Positions 11,507 to 23,847 are shown, counted from the first letter of the stretch. The stretch: DNA of 64,000 nucleotides from Caenorhabditis remanei (GCF_010183535.1 NC_071331.1:7688001-7752000); one strand, 5' to 3'. A program made the numbers and translations. The notes: a model not told the origin generated them from the letters alone.

Positions 11507-14309
11507 CGTCAGCAAAAATAGAAAAATCAGCAATGAATTTATAGGAAAATACTGTAAATTTGGTTTTCCTTTTTAACTTCAAGAATTCTTGTATTATTAT
11601 ACAGCTAATTTATGGTTTCCTCTCCTCATGCAAAAACCTGGATTGGCTACAGAATATCACAAAACCTATCGAATTATGGCCGAAAATAAAAACTTTTGAA
11701 ATTTGACCCTTCTTATATCATGAATAAAGTAATGTACTGATTATTATAATCTATTTTAATGAGAGTGAAACAGTGGAAACTTTTTTTTAAAGAAGCTGTT
11801 TCTGTTCGTTTTCAAAAAGTAAAAAAGTTTTCTACTGAATTTTTGACAAGATAATTTATAATTTCTAGGTTTTCGGTTCAATATCAGTCTTAGAAGTTGC
11901 GTTTGAATAGCCTTATAAGTTTTTGTATCGCTAAGCGGGTTGATGGATAAATGTTCAGTTTATGAGAAAAAAGGGGAATTGGGTAATAAGAGAATGAAAA
12001 TATTATGGTTTTGGAATGGTGCATAAATCTTGAATAAATTGGAATCTATCGTTGAAATTTTTTTAATGAAAATTTAGAAACAGTAAAATATACTTATTTT
12101 ATGGCAAAGTACATTGTGAAAGTTCTTAAATTTAAATATGTTTTAAACATACCTGTCAATTTTTCTATTTCTGTCTTGCAATTATTGGATCCTATTCCAA
12201 ATTGTTTCATTTCAATTAGTATCACTCTTACACTAATCATGAAACAGCGGGATTTCTATACTCTAGATTATATCTCGATGTTGCTGGTACTCTGCGAAAG
12301 GATAGGAAACCATTAACTAATGTATTGATTATTATCATCTATTTTTGATGAGAGTGAAACAGTGGAAAATTTTTGTAATTACCTGTTTCTGTTTTTTTTT
12401 ATTAAAAAAGAAGTTTTCTGAGTTTACTGACAAAAGATTTCATGCCAATTTTTTCAAAATTATGTTTCAACATGAAATATTAAATCTTTAACAAAAATAA
12501 AAAACATATTTAAGGTTTCATGTCTAACTAGTAAATTGAATTTTTTGTACTCCTGCCAGTTTTATGAAGTCGGACTTAAAAACTGAAAAAATGAAATTAA
12601 GTCTCTGGAATGAAAGGTGAGGCATATATTTGAACACGTATATATATACCTTATTTGTCACTGGCAATCAGATAGACATGGTCTCCCAAATACCTTTTTT
12701 CGAAAATGACCACTTTCTGATTTCATGAGAAGTGCAAATTTTCACATTTTCATTTATAGTAATTCGGGAGTCACAGCTGGAAACATGAGCCTGGTACCTT
12801 TTATAAAGCCTTGATCTATATCTTGCGATTACACTTTAGTTTGAAAAGATTGCTCTTGAATTGACCGAGTTACAATGTCTCGAAGTGGTTCAACTCGAGA
12901 AATTCGAAAAAATCGAATTATGTCTGCCATTCTCTGGAAACTTAAAAGGGGCACGTAATATTTTTATTTTGTTCTAGTTGGGGTAAGGGCTATCATTTCC
13001 CAAAATATCTAAGAATTCCCAGCGTATCACCTTGGGTCATTCCCATGTGAGTGAATTGTTTCATTTTAGTCAAAAGTAATCTCACACTTGTCGTGAAACA
13101 GCGGGATACCAATAGATGCTATCTTGATGTAGTTGATCTCCGAATGATTGATAAATGGATAGGAAATCGCCCCACAATGGATAGAAGTAAGTAATTTAGT
13201 TATTCCCAAAGTCCATTTCTGATGAGAGTGAAATAGTGAAAATTGTTTTTAGGAAACCTTTTTAAAGTTGTATTCTTTTCTAGAAAACAAGTTTTCTACT
13301 GTCTCAATTTCTTCTGAACGTTTTGACAAACAATTTTCTTTCTAACAATAATTTCAATGTTTTAGTTCTCAGTATGAAAAGTACTGTACTGCTGGCTGAA
13401 TTTCCACTGGGCGAAGTTATGCTAATTCACTGAAAATGGTTCCTTTTCAATTGATAGTACTTTCCCACTCACCATGAAACAGTTTTATTCCGATTCTCTA
13501 GATGTTATCTCGCCGTCGCTAGTGGTCTCCATCAAGGTAATGAATAGATAGGAAAACTATGTAGAGAAAAGTGATGTAGTAATTATGAAAATCTATTTCT
13601 GATTAGAATAAAACAGTGAAAAATGTTCTCAAAATTAAGATTTTTCTATTTTTTTTAGAAAAAAGTGTTCTACTGGCTCAATTTCAATTGAACTTTCTGA
13701 TAAACAATTAAGTTACTGATTACAACTTGCTGTGAATAAATCCATGTTCAAACAGTGATGTTTTTTTTAGAGAAAATAATTATGGTGGTTTACGAATGAG
13801 TAGTTAATTTCTGTTCTCCAATAACCTGAAATGTAGTTCATAGTGGTGATTCTTGATACGAATCACCCTTTCAATTTTCATGAACACCGCGAAATGTATT
13901 TCCATTAAACACGTCTCAACTTCTGAACATAATGAGAAGGTTTGTCTTTTACAGAAAACTATTTTGAAGAACTTAATACTTCTACAAACATTGTCGTCAA
14001 TTTTTCTTCTTTCAATCAGATAATTTTTTTCCGTTCATCACGAAACAGTAGGATCCCGATAGATCTTATCTCGCTGCGGGTGGTATGGGTGGAGAAATGG
14101 GAATCCGAGGAAGCGGGGGGTCATTCAAAGATATACTGCTGTTTCGGAAATAACTCAAGTTTTCGAGGGAATTGTAGTAAATCAATATTCGAGACATTAT
14201 TCAAACGATTGTCCGTTTCTATATTGGTTTAACTACTAGGATTTTAGATTTATTACAGTTGGCACTGCATTTCTTTTGCAAACAAACAAATAAATAATAT
14301 TTTTTGCAG
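11507..14309. other. Degenerate repeat array upstream of the atlastin-like gene; 5' exon(s) not found
   Basis: At least four diverged units carry the phrases GATGAGAGTGAAACAGTG (near 11760, 12345, 13215, 13600) and CATGAAACAGCGGGAT...CTCGAT (near 12236, 13092, 13475, 14037). The same phrases recur at 9565, 18720, 18865 and 21570. The first coding exon of the atlastin-like gene ought to lie here, but I could not find an open segment resembling an atlastin N-terminus. Confidence 0.5.
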
Positions 14310-17300
14310 GTAGTGATAATCAGTGTAGCTGGTGCATTCCGTAAAGGAAAGAGCTTCCTTCTGAATTTCTTCCTCGAATACCTCTACAATCTACACAAAT
14401 CTCAACAAAGTGATAGTTCACTCGAATGGTTGACTGATGATTGTCAACTACATGGATTTCATTGGAGAGCCGGAGTCAAGAGGGATACTGTAGGTGAGTT
14501 GGAGTTTGAGAAGTGTATTATGAGCTCAAATTTTTCTGTGCAAGGAAAGCCCGTCCCGTCTCCTACGTCGATTTCTTGCGGCAGTGTTCAAAAATTGAAC
14601 GCATCACTGAAATGGGAGTGGGCGTGTCCACCGAGTGGGGGCGAGTGTTCCTTGCACGGAAAGATTTGAATTCAAGATAATCGTGTGATGAAAATATCAA
14701 TGAACAAAAGATATTTCAAAAAAATGAACCGCTTATAACAGTAATTACCATAATTGCAGGCATCTGGCTATGGGGTGAACCAATTATGATCGAATCGGTG
14801 ACGGGAGAAATGTTCGCTGTTCTATTGGTACGTTATCAGTTATCAGTTTATATAGTCCTGGATTTATAAAAAACTGTATTATATTCAGATGGACACCCAG
14901 GGAACATTCGACAACAATTCAACATATCAACAATGTATGACGGTTTTTGCACTATCCACAATTGTTAGTAGTGTACAGGTGAGTTTCTGTTTCAGACAGG
15001 TATCAATTATAACCAGAGGTATTAATTATACCTGATGACACACAAAAGTTATTTATATCGAAAATATGGAAACTGACTTTCAGATATACAACGTAGTGGA
15101 CAATATTCAAGAAGACGCTCTTCAACACCTCTCACTTTTCGTGGAATACGGTAGAATGGCTATGGAACAACCACATAATTTTGGGAAGCCCTTTCAGGTT
15201 TGATTTTGATTATCTTAATAGATATTCTCGACTGTCTAGTTTTAAAACAACCACCTGAAACACTATTCATTATTCCAGCAATTAGTATTCTGTGTCCGAG
15301 ATTTCAAAAATCAAGAGGAATACGAATTCGGTGAAAACGGGGGAACCGACTTCCTCGACAACATTCTGCAAACGAATCCAGAACAACCGGAGGAAATAAA
15401 AGCAGTTCGCGAGTTGTTGAGAGAGTATTTCGAGGATATTCAGTGTTATTTACTCCCACATCCTGGATATAAAGTTGCAGAACGACAGAGTTTTAGAGGG
15501 CATGTTAAAGGTTAGCTCTATTATTACCTGTTTTTACTGATTGTTCAAGTTAAGACAAGAAAAACAACATTGCGTCTGAAACAGAAGTGTTTTTAACTTT
15601 ATTACCATCGTGTTCTCGTTATTCACTGTTTTCCACATAGCATTTGGTAGAGAATAGTATACGAATAGTATAGGTTCTTATCGAAGCGAACAACTTTTCT
15701 GCAAGCCAACAAAATTTCAATTTTGTACTATTCTCAGTGTTGAACAAGAACTGCAAAACGAATGAGGTTCCTATTGTCTATAAACTAATTTTATTTCTTC
15801 TTGGAACCTTTCTGAATCAGAGAAATATTTTCCGAAAACTTGTCAAACTTCGGCACCGCCCGGCCTGGATGAAAAAACTGTGCCCATTTTTGACCAAATT
15901 TTTAGAATTTTTAGAAGATTTTACATCAAAAATCCAATTTTTGATGCATAAACTGCTTTTGATTGAATTCTAAGGTATTGTCAAAATGCCACTTTTTCGA
16001 AAAACAATATTAAATTTAGTTGAGAAATTTTTGAATTTGAACCCCCGAAAAATTCCGATTTGAGACCGGCCCGTGACAATTTTGATTTTCCGTTTCAATT
16101 ATTTGATAAATAAATGTATTTTTGAACGGATAATGTTTGGGACGGTCCAAAGACTACTTTATAGAATTTCAGAATTTTATGTTTCTCATGAAAGTTACTG
16201 TTAGACACGAAAGAACGATAAATCTGAAATGTCTCAATTTTCTGTAGAAAAAAATGTTTTGTCACAGTAACCTTCTCATAAATATGCGGAGCTGTAACTG
16301 ACCTGAAATGCATTACAAATATTTACCTAAAAAAATACAAAATCTTTATTTATTATACTGATTCAATGTGCACTTAAAATAAACCTGAGAAATATAAGTT
16401 ATTGATAATATCAAAGTCGAGGTATTCAATTTATTTCAGATCTCCGCCCACTCTTCCGTGAAGAACTCAAGAAAATGGTTCCCAACCTACTAGGACCCCA
16501 TAATTTGAAACCGAAGATAGTCAATGGAAAGACTGTAACATGCCGTAAAATGATACAATATTTCAAAGAATACGCGGCATCATTCGACGGAGAAACCCTT
16601 CCACAACCACAAAGTATTCTGAATGCAAATGCAAAGTTGATATGTATTGAGGCGGCGCATGAAGCGAAAGTGAACTATTGTCGTGGAATGGATAGATCCA
16701 CGTATGGAACAAGAATGATGTCAGAGAAGAAGTTGTTGGAAGCACATATTAAACATGGAATCACTGCATTGAATATTTATGATAAATGCCCCAAAATTGG
16801 ATCAAAAGAAGTCAGAAGTCTTCTACTCGAAAAGCTTCAGGAGGATATTAATGTGAGTTTTTTATGGTTTGCTAAAAAGTCTTCATTACAACTAAAACTC
16901 AGATACATAAAAATGACTATTTTGAAACAGTATTCCCAAAATTTATGATGGGGTCAGTTTGTTCTTCAGACGTTGTAATTCTTGCACACCGGTAAATGAT
17001 TAAAATACTGTTTAAATATGAATTAATATCGTCTGCATCCCTAGTGTCAGTTGATCAATTCCATTATTTAGGTTCATCTCTAAACAATTCTTGTAGTGAT
17101 AATAAAACGACTTGCTATGAAGAATGCCGCCTTCAATACCTTTGCTGTGGTGGTATAATTTTTGCTGTTTCATTTTTCCGACAATTCAGAAACTTATAAT
17201 TCTCTAGGATACTGTCCTTTTACCAATGACATCATCAGAATTCCTCCATTGTTAGATCTTACATATTGTATGAGAATTTAGTTCAAAAACTGCAAAAAAG

Positions 17301-18337
17301 CCTACTAAAAAAAAAAAAAACCCCCCTAAATACAGTTAAATAAAGTTTATTCTAATATTCTCTGTAGGAAAATAGTAGCAAATGTTCACCGTCACGGACC
17401 ACGTGTTTTTCAGAGCATCTTTGCATAGGAAACCCGTAAAATCTTTAGAGACTGTGAGTGAGTGTTGGAATCAACCCGCTGAAATCAGCGAAAATTTTAG
17501 CGCAAAACTCAAAATAAATTATTTTATTTAAAGTTGTAAATCATTTTTCAGTAGAAATAATCTGAAAGGACTTTTTTTTCGATCGTTAACTAAAGTTCAC
17601 AACTTCACATACATAAAAATGCCTATTTTGAAACAGTATCCTTACAATTTTCTACTCAATTAGTTTTTATCTACTCAATTAGTTTTATTATGTTTCAGTA
17701 GAATTGATCTCAGCAATACTTGCGACGATCGAAAAATGGAGTGAAATTGGGTGAAAAATGGTATAAACCAGCTCAAAAAAAGACCGATTAAGCTGCATAT
17801 CAAAACTCTACAACGAGCAGCGAACTGAAAAACATTAAAATATGAATCTGCCTTGTGGAATGCGGCTAATTTTAGTAATTATTCCCAGATCTTCCTACTG
17901 AAATACGCATTTTTGTCACGTTCTGGACATTTACGAAAATACTGACTACCCTTGAAAAACCATTGAAATTTCAGGCAGAACTGGAACGGTACAAAAGATT
18001 AAACGAGGCAAAGAGAGTAACAGGATGTGCATCTGCAATGTTGGCATGTGGAGATTCTGTTTTTCTGGGAATCGGATTGGGAAGTGCTGCCAGTGGAGCT
18101 ATTGCAGGTAGGAGTTGTTGCATTTTAACTGAAAATTTTTATGTTTCATCGACTTCACTAATTGACCAAACAGTATTTTATTTTATTTCACTTTCAGGTG
18201 CAGTTCTAACCCTGCAAGCAGGCGTCGTCAGTCTGGGAATTGTGGCCATCCCAATATCTCTGACAACTCTATTCTTCATTTGGGCATATGTTTGGACGAA
18301 ACCGTGCTTTGAGAAGATTACGAATAAGAATAAATAG
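14310..18337 (+). CDS. Atlastin-like GTPase (5' end not identified)
   Basis: Atlastins are dynamin-family GTPases that fuse endoplasmic reticulum tubules. Exons 14310-14493, 14760-14827, 14889-14978, 15084-15197, 15279-15510, 16440-16852, 17975-18107 and 18198-18337 join in phase to give 457 residues to the stop. Visible motifs are the P-loop GAFRKGKS (8-15), an RDT switch I motif at about 59, G3 MDTQG (85-89) and the RD motif of G4 in FCVRDF (156-161). A helical middle domain follows (about 230-365), then a double hydrophobic hairpin (about 385-445) that anchors the protein in the ER, and a short cytosolic tail. The G-domain order and hairpin are diagnostic. The first 30-60 residues are missing: the first exon opens at an acceptor (TTTTTTGCAG) and no upstream ATG exon was recognised, so the gene may have an unseen exon or be 5'-truncated. 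Introns of 0.9 and 1.1 kb carry repeat relics. Confidence 0.85.
15838..16078. repeat. Degenerate palindromic repeat, 'ACTTGTCACGGGCCGG' family, copy 2 (intronic)
   Basis: It lies in the intron 15511-16439 of the atlastin-like gene. The right end reads ACCGGCCCGTGACAA; the left end near 15838 (ACTTGTCAAACTTCGG...GCCCGGCC) is a diverged reverse complement. Confidence 0.5.
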
Positions 18338-19390
18338 ATATTCAAATATTTCTTTCGAGATGAATCCATATCACAACCGGTTGATATGAAACTTATCACT
18401 TTTTGTTGTTCATAAACGGTTTTTCTGTACTTGGCTTTTAACAGATTTGATTTTTTGTAGGACAAAAACGGTAGGCTTGAAACAGTAAACAGCCAACATC
18501 AATGATGATGTTATATTCATAAAAGACTGGTTTTTTAACGGAACATTACGTGGCAGTGTTTGATTCCAATTCAAGAGTAAAAATGCTAGAAAGTTTGCAC
18601 AACATGAATTGAAAATGAGTTACTCTCTCTCACTCATATGTTATTCTGACAACGGTAGTTTAAATTTGCTTCCTTGCTTTATGTAATGTATAAAAACTTT
18701 AAGAGTGATCAATTTAGTTTTGATGAGAATAAAACATAAAGAAAATGTTTTTGAAAAGAAAGAGTTTGGGTTCTTTTTCAAAAAAATGAAGTTTTCTACT
18801 GAATTGTTGTCAAGAGAAGAGACAGGTCAGTGATGTAGTGATTATTGAAGCCTATTTCTGATCAGAATGAAACTGAGGAAAAAGTTTTTAAAATTTGGAT
18901 TTTTTCATTTTTTTTTTTTAGAAAGACGTTTTCAACTATCATAACTTCTACTGAACTTCTGACAACCCAATCAACTTAGTAATTATAGCTTTCTATCAAG
19001 TGGGTTCAATATCTTTTTTTAGAGAAAATTCTAAACCCATCCGAGAATTAGCAAGAGAACAGTTCAGTAGTTCAATTATGAACACCGTGAAATAGTGGAA
19101 AAATATTAGAAAGTGATATAAGAAAGCCGCAATTTGGAAATTTTTAATTTTGATTAACAAAATACGAAAAACTTAAAAATTCCTGTGATTGCTCACAGGA
19201 AAACTTCTTTTTTGCAAAAAATTGCATTATACCTGAAAATTCAACGTTTTTAGACAGAAAAAGTTGCAATCAGACCAAATGTAGATAGTTCTGTTGGGGA
19301 GTTCCAGTAAAATAGCAACTATGCGTTGTTTCCAGTTTTAACTAAGATAAAGCTTACGCTTTCTGAAACTTGACACCATTGATAAAATAA
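18338..19390. other. Spacer with degenerate repeat units
   Basis: No gene. The sequence contains further copies of the GATGAGAATAAAAC / GATCAGAATGAAAC...TTTTCTACTGAA phrase near 18720 and 18865, continuing the array seen before the atlastin-like gene, so the gene is embedded in the repeat. Confidence 0.5.
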
Positions 19391-20623
19391 ATACGTGAAC
19401 TTTATTCAAATATCAGAAACACAGAATAGGCAATATCGCCAACTCTGTGAAAAACAAATTAATTGAGGGAAAAATATAAAAACACGTGAACTACACAGGG
19501 AGAAAAAGGCTTCCCAGAATCGGCAAGCTTGCCGATACTGTTATTAAAGAAAGATTCCAAAACAGTTAGAAACGTGAACTCGGTGTCAGTAGAGAGAGTA
19601 CTTCGTGGATAGAATAATCGGTCCTCGAAATCGTGAAAACTGTCGATAAGTTATAGTAAATGCCGAATAAACATATGAAATGGTTGTCCTTCAAGTCTCG
19701 TTGTCTGAAATAATGAGGATTTATAGAAAACTCTGGTTTCTATTACTAACCTTTGTGTTATTCCAATTGTATCAAAATGATTTCAGTGATAAACCAACAC
19801 TTATATTTATTGATTAAAAAACAGATAAGAACACTGATAGCTTGGGTCCTGCAATATGAACTTGTATTATGTATATATCTTACCTGTCCGCGAGAAGAAC
19901 GCTTTTTGAATAGTTTTCCATTGAGATAAACTAAAAATGAAAACATTGCTACCGCTGAATGAGAAATGAATTTTCTTCGCATTCAAGTGAGCATCAGGGA
20001 ATGAAATCGCTGGAAAAATATCAACGTGCCCTAGATTTAAAAAAAACACAGTTTTAGAGCAATGTTCTTTATTTTTAGTTTATCTCAATGGAAAACTATT
20101 CAAAAAGCGTTCTTCTCGCGGACAGCTAAGATATATACATAATACAAGTTCATATTGCAGGACCCAAGCTATCAGTGTTCTTATCTGTTTTTTAATCAAT
20201 AAATATAAGTGTTGGTTTATCGCTGAAATCATTTTGATACAATTGGAATAACACTTTACAAAGGTTAGTAATAGAAACCAGAGTTTTCTATAAATCCTCA
20301 TTATTTCAGACAACGAGACTTGAAGGACACCCATTTCATATGTTTATTCGGCATTTACTATAACTTATCGACAGTTTTCACGATTTCGAGGACCGATTAT
20401 TCTATCCACGAAGTCCTCACTCTACTGACACCGAGTTCACGTTTTTAAATGTTTTGGAATATCTTTCTTTAATAACAGTATCGGCAAGCTTGCCGATTCT
20501 GGGAAGCCTTTTTCTCCCTGTTTAGTTCACGTGTTTTTATATTTTTCCTTCAATTAATTTTTTTTCACAGAGTTGGCGATATTGCCTATTCTGTGTTTCT
20601 GATATTTGAATAAAGTTCACGTA
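19391..20623. mobile_element. Second long foldback element
   Basis: It runs about 1.23 kb between TACGTGAACTTTATTCAAA and its reverse complement. Arms of about 550 bp (19391-19940 and 20069-20623) are highly similar and enclose a unique loop of about 130 bp. Close to each tip is CACGTGAACTAC (left) or its complement, as in the larger foldback element. Inside is an 18-bp perfect palindrome ATCGGCAAGCTTGCCGAT on both arms. Nothing coding is recognised. The shared tip layout suggests both elements belong to one non-autonomous family with different interiors. Confidence 0.85.
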
Positions 20624-21339
20624 TCAATAGAGTTGAGTGATTATAATGTTTGCCTCATTATGAATAGGAATTGAGTGGAGCACAGAATAAATAGATATTC
20701 GGAAAAAATGTGTTATCTCTGATGAAACTCCCGAAATTTCCCATAATTATTGAGAAAAAGCGATTTCGTAATTTTTCTGGGTGCCCCCAAGAAAATTTTG
20801 AAAACTTTGATTTGTGAGTGACAAATTAAAAATTTCCAAATTCCGGCTTTCTTATATTTTTCACGAAAGTTATTCCCCGATCATTTTTTACTGTCTCACT
20901 TATTCTTTAATCCGTATTAATATTATCTCTCTTATCAATTCTTTTGTATTAATTCTTCTACTTCGCCTACGAGGAATCTGAGAATGGGTAGTGAATAGAT
21001 AGGAAAACCACACAAAGGACGGGAAAACTAAAAATTATTTTTTTGAAAATATTCATATCATCTGAAAAAATCTAGATGTGGTTTGTTTTTCATTCAATAT
21101 TGGGTTTACAGTGTTTTTTTCAAATTTTAAATACTTTAGAGAAAGTTCCTGAACAGTCTCAAGGCCTAGCAAGAGAGCAATTCAGTGAATCAATTACGAG
21201 AAGAAATAATAATGAAAAATATTGTTTTTCTTTCCTTTTCTTTCGAAAACAGAATACCGTTAGCTTTTTTGCTGTTTCCCACTATTCTGAAGATAGATGG
21301 AAACTTTTCGATGGTGATCTACAATATAGTGGTCAATTT
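20624..21339. other. Spacer
   Basis: AT-rich, with no supported gene. It contains diverged phrases of the repeat array found around the atlastin-like gene. Confidence 0.4.
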
Positions 21340-22110
21340 AAGATAACCTGAAATGTATTTTTTGTGGTAACTCTTGATACGAATTCCCCTTTCAATGTTC
21401 ATAAACACCATGAAGATGTAGTATCCGTTAAGCGTCTTTCTTGTGTGTGATCAACTTCTGAACATAATGAAATAGTGAAAATATGCATCACAAACCTTAG
21501 AATAAATAATTGAATCTTTACTCAATCTTTGATTGTTTGTCTTTCAATCAGATATCTTTTTCCATTCATCATGAAACAGTGGGTCTCCCGATAGATCTTA
21601 TCCCACTGTTAGTGGTATGGGTGTGGGAGTGTGAATCATCGTGCTGAGGAATCGGGGGTCATTCAAAAATATACTGCTGTTTCTGAAAACACTGACAAGG
21701 GAATTGACTTTCGGTATGCGTTCAGAATGGTCAATCAACTGTAGACGGCACGTTATCTCACACAATTGTCCGTTTCTGTATTGTTTCAACTACCAGGAGT
21801 TCTGATAACTGAGTTCTCATTTCTAACGGTCGCAACCACATTCACTTTACCAATAGACAATAATATTTTTAGGTGAGTTGAAGTTTGAGAAGAGTAGAAA
21901 TGCGCTTAGGGGGCGGGGCGAGCGTTTCTTGCACAGAAAAACGTTAATTCATATATGAAAAATAATAACAAATGACACAAAAAACATTTGGGAATATGAA
22001 CAGTTTACAACAGTAATTATCATAATTACAGGAATCTGGCTATGGGGTGAACCAATTATGATCGAATCGGTGACGGGAGAAATGTTCGCTGTTCTATTGG
22101 TATGTTATCA
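21340..22110 (+). pseudogene. Truncated duplicate of the atlastin-like gene, lacking the P-loop exon
   Basis: The stretch aligns by eye with about 13820-14855, including the non-coding upstream sequence (AACTTCTGAACATAATGA, CATGAAACAG...GATCTTATC). Where the original has acceptor, 184-bp P-loop exon and donor, this copy reads TATTTTTAG directly followed by GTGAGTTGAAGTTTGAGAAG, so the exon is missing precisely. The following intron and the second exon (about 22032-22099, encoding [15 protein letters not shown]) are well conserved. Similarity ends just after that exon's donor and F-box gene debris follows. Without the P-loop and the rest of the G domain it cannot make a GTPase. Confidence 0.8.
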
Positions 22111-22329
22111 GTTATCAGTTTACTTAATCCTGGATAAATACTCATATGTCCCTTTATCTTGAAACATCACTGAATCATTCCACCTTGTTACATGTCGTCT
22201 GTCAGCATGTTAGTCAAGAATTTTTTAATTCGGTGCTCAATCACTGAGCGAGCCCCGGAACGTTTGGTCAGTGAAGTGACCATTTTATGTTTTCTAATTG
22301 TACAACAACCATTGGTAATGTAAGAATAA

Positions 22330-22491
22330 TTTATTTTTAGAACAGTAATTCTGATTCGAGAAAGCGTCAAAAATTACAGTCAAGATTACTAACACTTAGC
22401 ATCCATTCTTCCACACTACCAGGTAAAAGTCCCACAACACTTCATCATTCCATCGACGGTCTATTATTTTGAATGTTGCAGCACAAGTTTT
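22330..22491 (-). pseudogene. Fragment of an F-box gene last exon and 3' flank
   Basis: Reading the minus strand, this matches the end of gene C (28858 to about 29010), beginning TGCAACATTCAAAATA, through the codons for VVWKNGC and the stop, and on into the 3' flank. It is a terminal-exon fragment in inverted orientation, about 6.4 kb from its source, with no upstream exons attached. Confidence 0.8.
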
Positions 22492-22636
22492 ATTACAGCA
22501 AATTTAAAATTTGAAAACTTTATTGTATCATTCCAAAATAATGTCAAACAAAATTAAGTAAATAAGGAATCAGTCTTTTGTAATAAATTCAGATTAAAAA
22601 ATTCATTTAAAAAACCCCAATTTCTTCGTCAAACCA

Positions 22637-23747
22637 TCAAGAATCCACCGTTTTTTTCCAAACTACCATAACAAATTCCCACAATGCTGTTGGATTCTGT
22701 GGGCTGTGAAGTACTTGAAACGTGGCGACTGTTCCGTCGCTTCGGCTAATGTCATACCCTCCGGAAATGGTTCGTTTCTTGATCGGTCTTTGGATTTTGT
22801 AAGACTTGTTTTCTCTGAAAATACTCACTCGTTAAAGTATTAAGAATTGGTGTAATACTAACGCTATGTACATCCGTTTGACAGTTTTTTCCCTCTTCTC
22901 AAATTCGATTCCATTCAGAAGAGTTTGCAGATTGAACCGTTTGACCACAACGCGGAAATATTCTATTCTGGGGTTATTCCCATTAATCCATCCCTTGATT
23001 ATCCGGTTCAAGTCAGTGCCAGTGAACGGAGAAACCCCAATGCACATTACGATACAGTTTGAAGTCAACACAGTTTCTACAGTAATCCAATTTGGTGTTG
23101 AGTTGGTGATATCCATTATTTGGACAACGAACTCTTCCAATTCGAAAATTTTAAAATTGAATGGCTTTGTCTCAGGTGCCGGTTTCAGTTTGAAGCAAAG
23201 TTGACGAATGGAAAATTCTCTTTTTTCGAAGAACGTATCAATGGTTTCATTAGAAATGCAATCCCCATAAATAAGACAAGAAGTCAAAACAGGCTGTCGG
23301 TCATTCATCCATTCCAGAAGAGAAGTGAGTACAAGGGAAGATGTGTTCACATTTATCAAGAGAGTAGATATTTCGTTCCGGAATAGAGCACAAATGTATT
23401 CAAGATATTCAATACTCATATTTTTTCTATCTAGTTTCCCGTCCATAGACTTCTTCCTTTTCTGAAATTTCTCCGTCATAGTCAACGGTTGGAAAGTTTC
23501 TTCAGGTAAAAAAGGCGGTTGTTCATCAGGCCGTATTTCTAATGTAATTTCAGGATCCGCTATTGGTATCGACTTGATGATCGCAACCAGTTTTTTCGAA
23601 GTGAATGACAAGTCGATTCTAAAACAAAAGGAATAATACAAATAATGTTTGAGTAACTCACGTTTCTTTTATTCCCATACTTCTTATCACATTCCACAAT
23701 GCAACAAATGGAAGCTTCAGGATAGGGAATGGTTGGGAGACCTCCAT
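22637..23747 (-). CDS. F-box/FBA_2 protein, subfamily 1, gene A
   Basis: A predicted substrate receptor for an SCF-type ubiquitin ligase: the N-terminal F-box would bind a Skp1-related protein and the rest would recognise targets. Exons 23747-23662, 23618-22863 and 22814-22637 join in phase to 339 residues. The F-box spans roughly residues 5-45 (FPILKLPFVALWNVI, then IDLSFTSKKLVAIIKSI). The middle resembles the FBA_2 domain of Caenorhabditis fbxb genes, with LTSNCIVMCI and DLNRIIKGWINGNNPRIEYF as clear hallmarks at about 225-260. The last exon supplies the GGYDISRSDGTVATF strand pattern and VVWKK. The 48-base last intron is typical. It is divergent from gene B, from which it has clearly been duplicated. 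No break is seen. Confidence 0.88.
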
Positions 23748-23820
23748 ATTCGGATGATTCATGTGTGTATGGAATGTCGATGAGTCGATAGGTTCGGAAT
23801 ACCAAATCAATTAGCACGTT

Positions 23821-23847
23821 GAATGCGTTGCGTATGCGTTGCGTGTG
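23821..23847 (-). promoter_or_regulatory. Conserved upstream motif of F-box subfamily 1 (gene A)
   Basis: On the minus strand CACACGCAACGCATACGCAACGCATTC lies about 74 bases before the ATG. It appears to be a doubled version of the ACGCAACGCGTTC motif found 54-72 bases before genes B, C and D. Its conservation amid diverged flanks suggests a promoter element, unproven. Confidence 0.5.
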
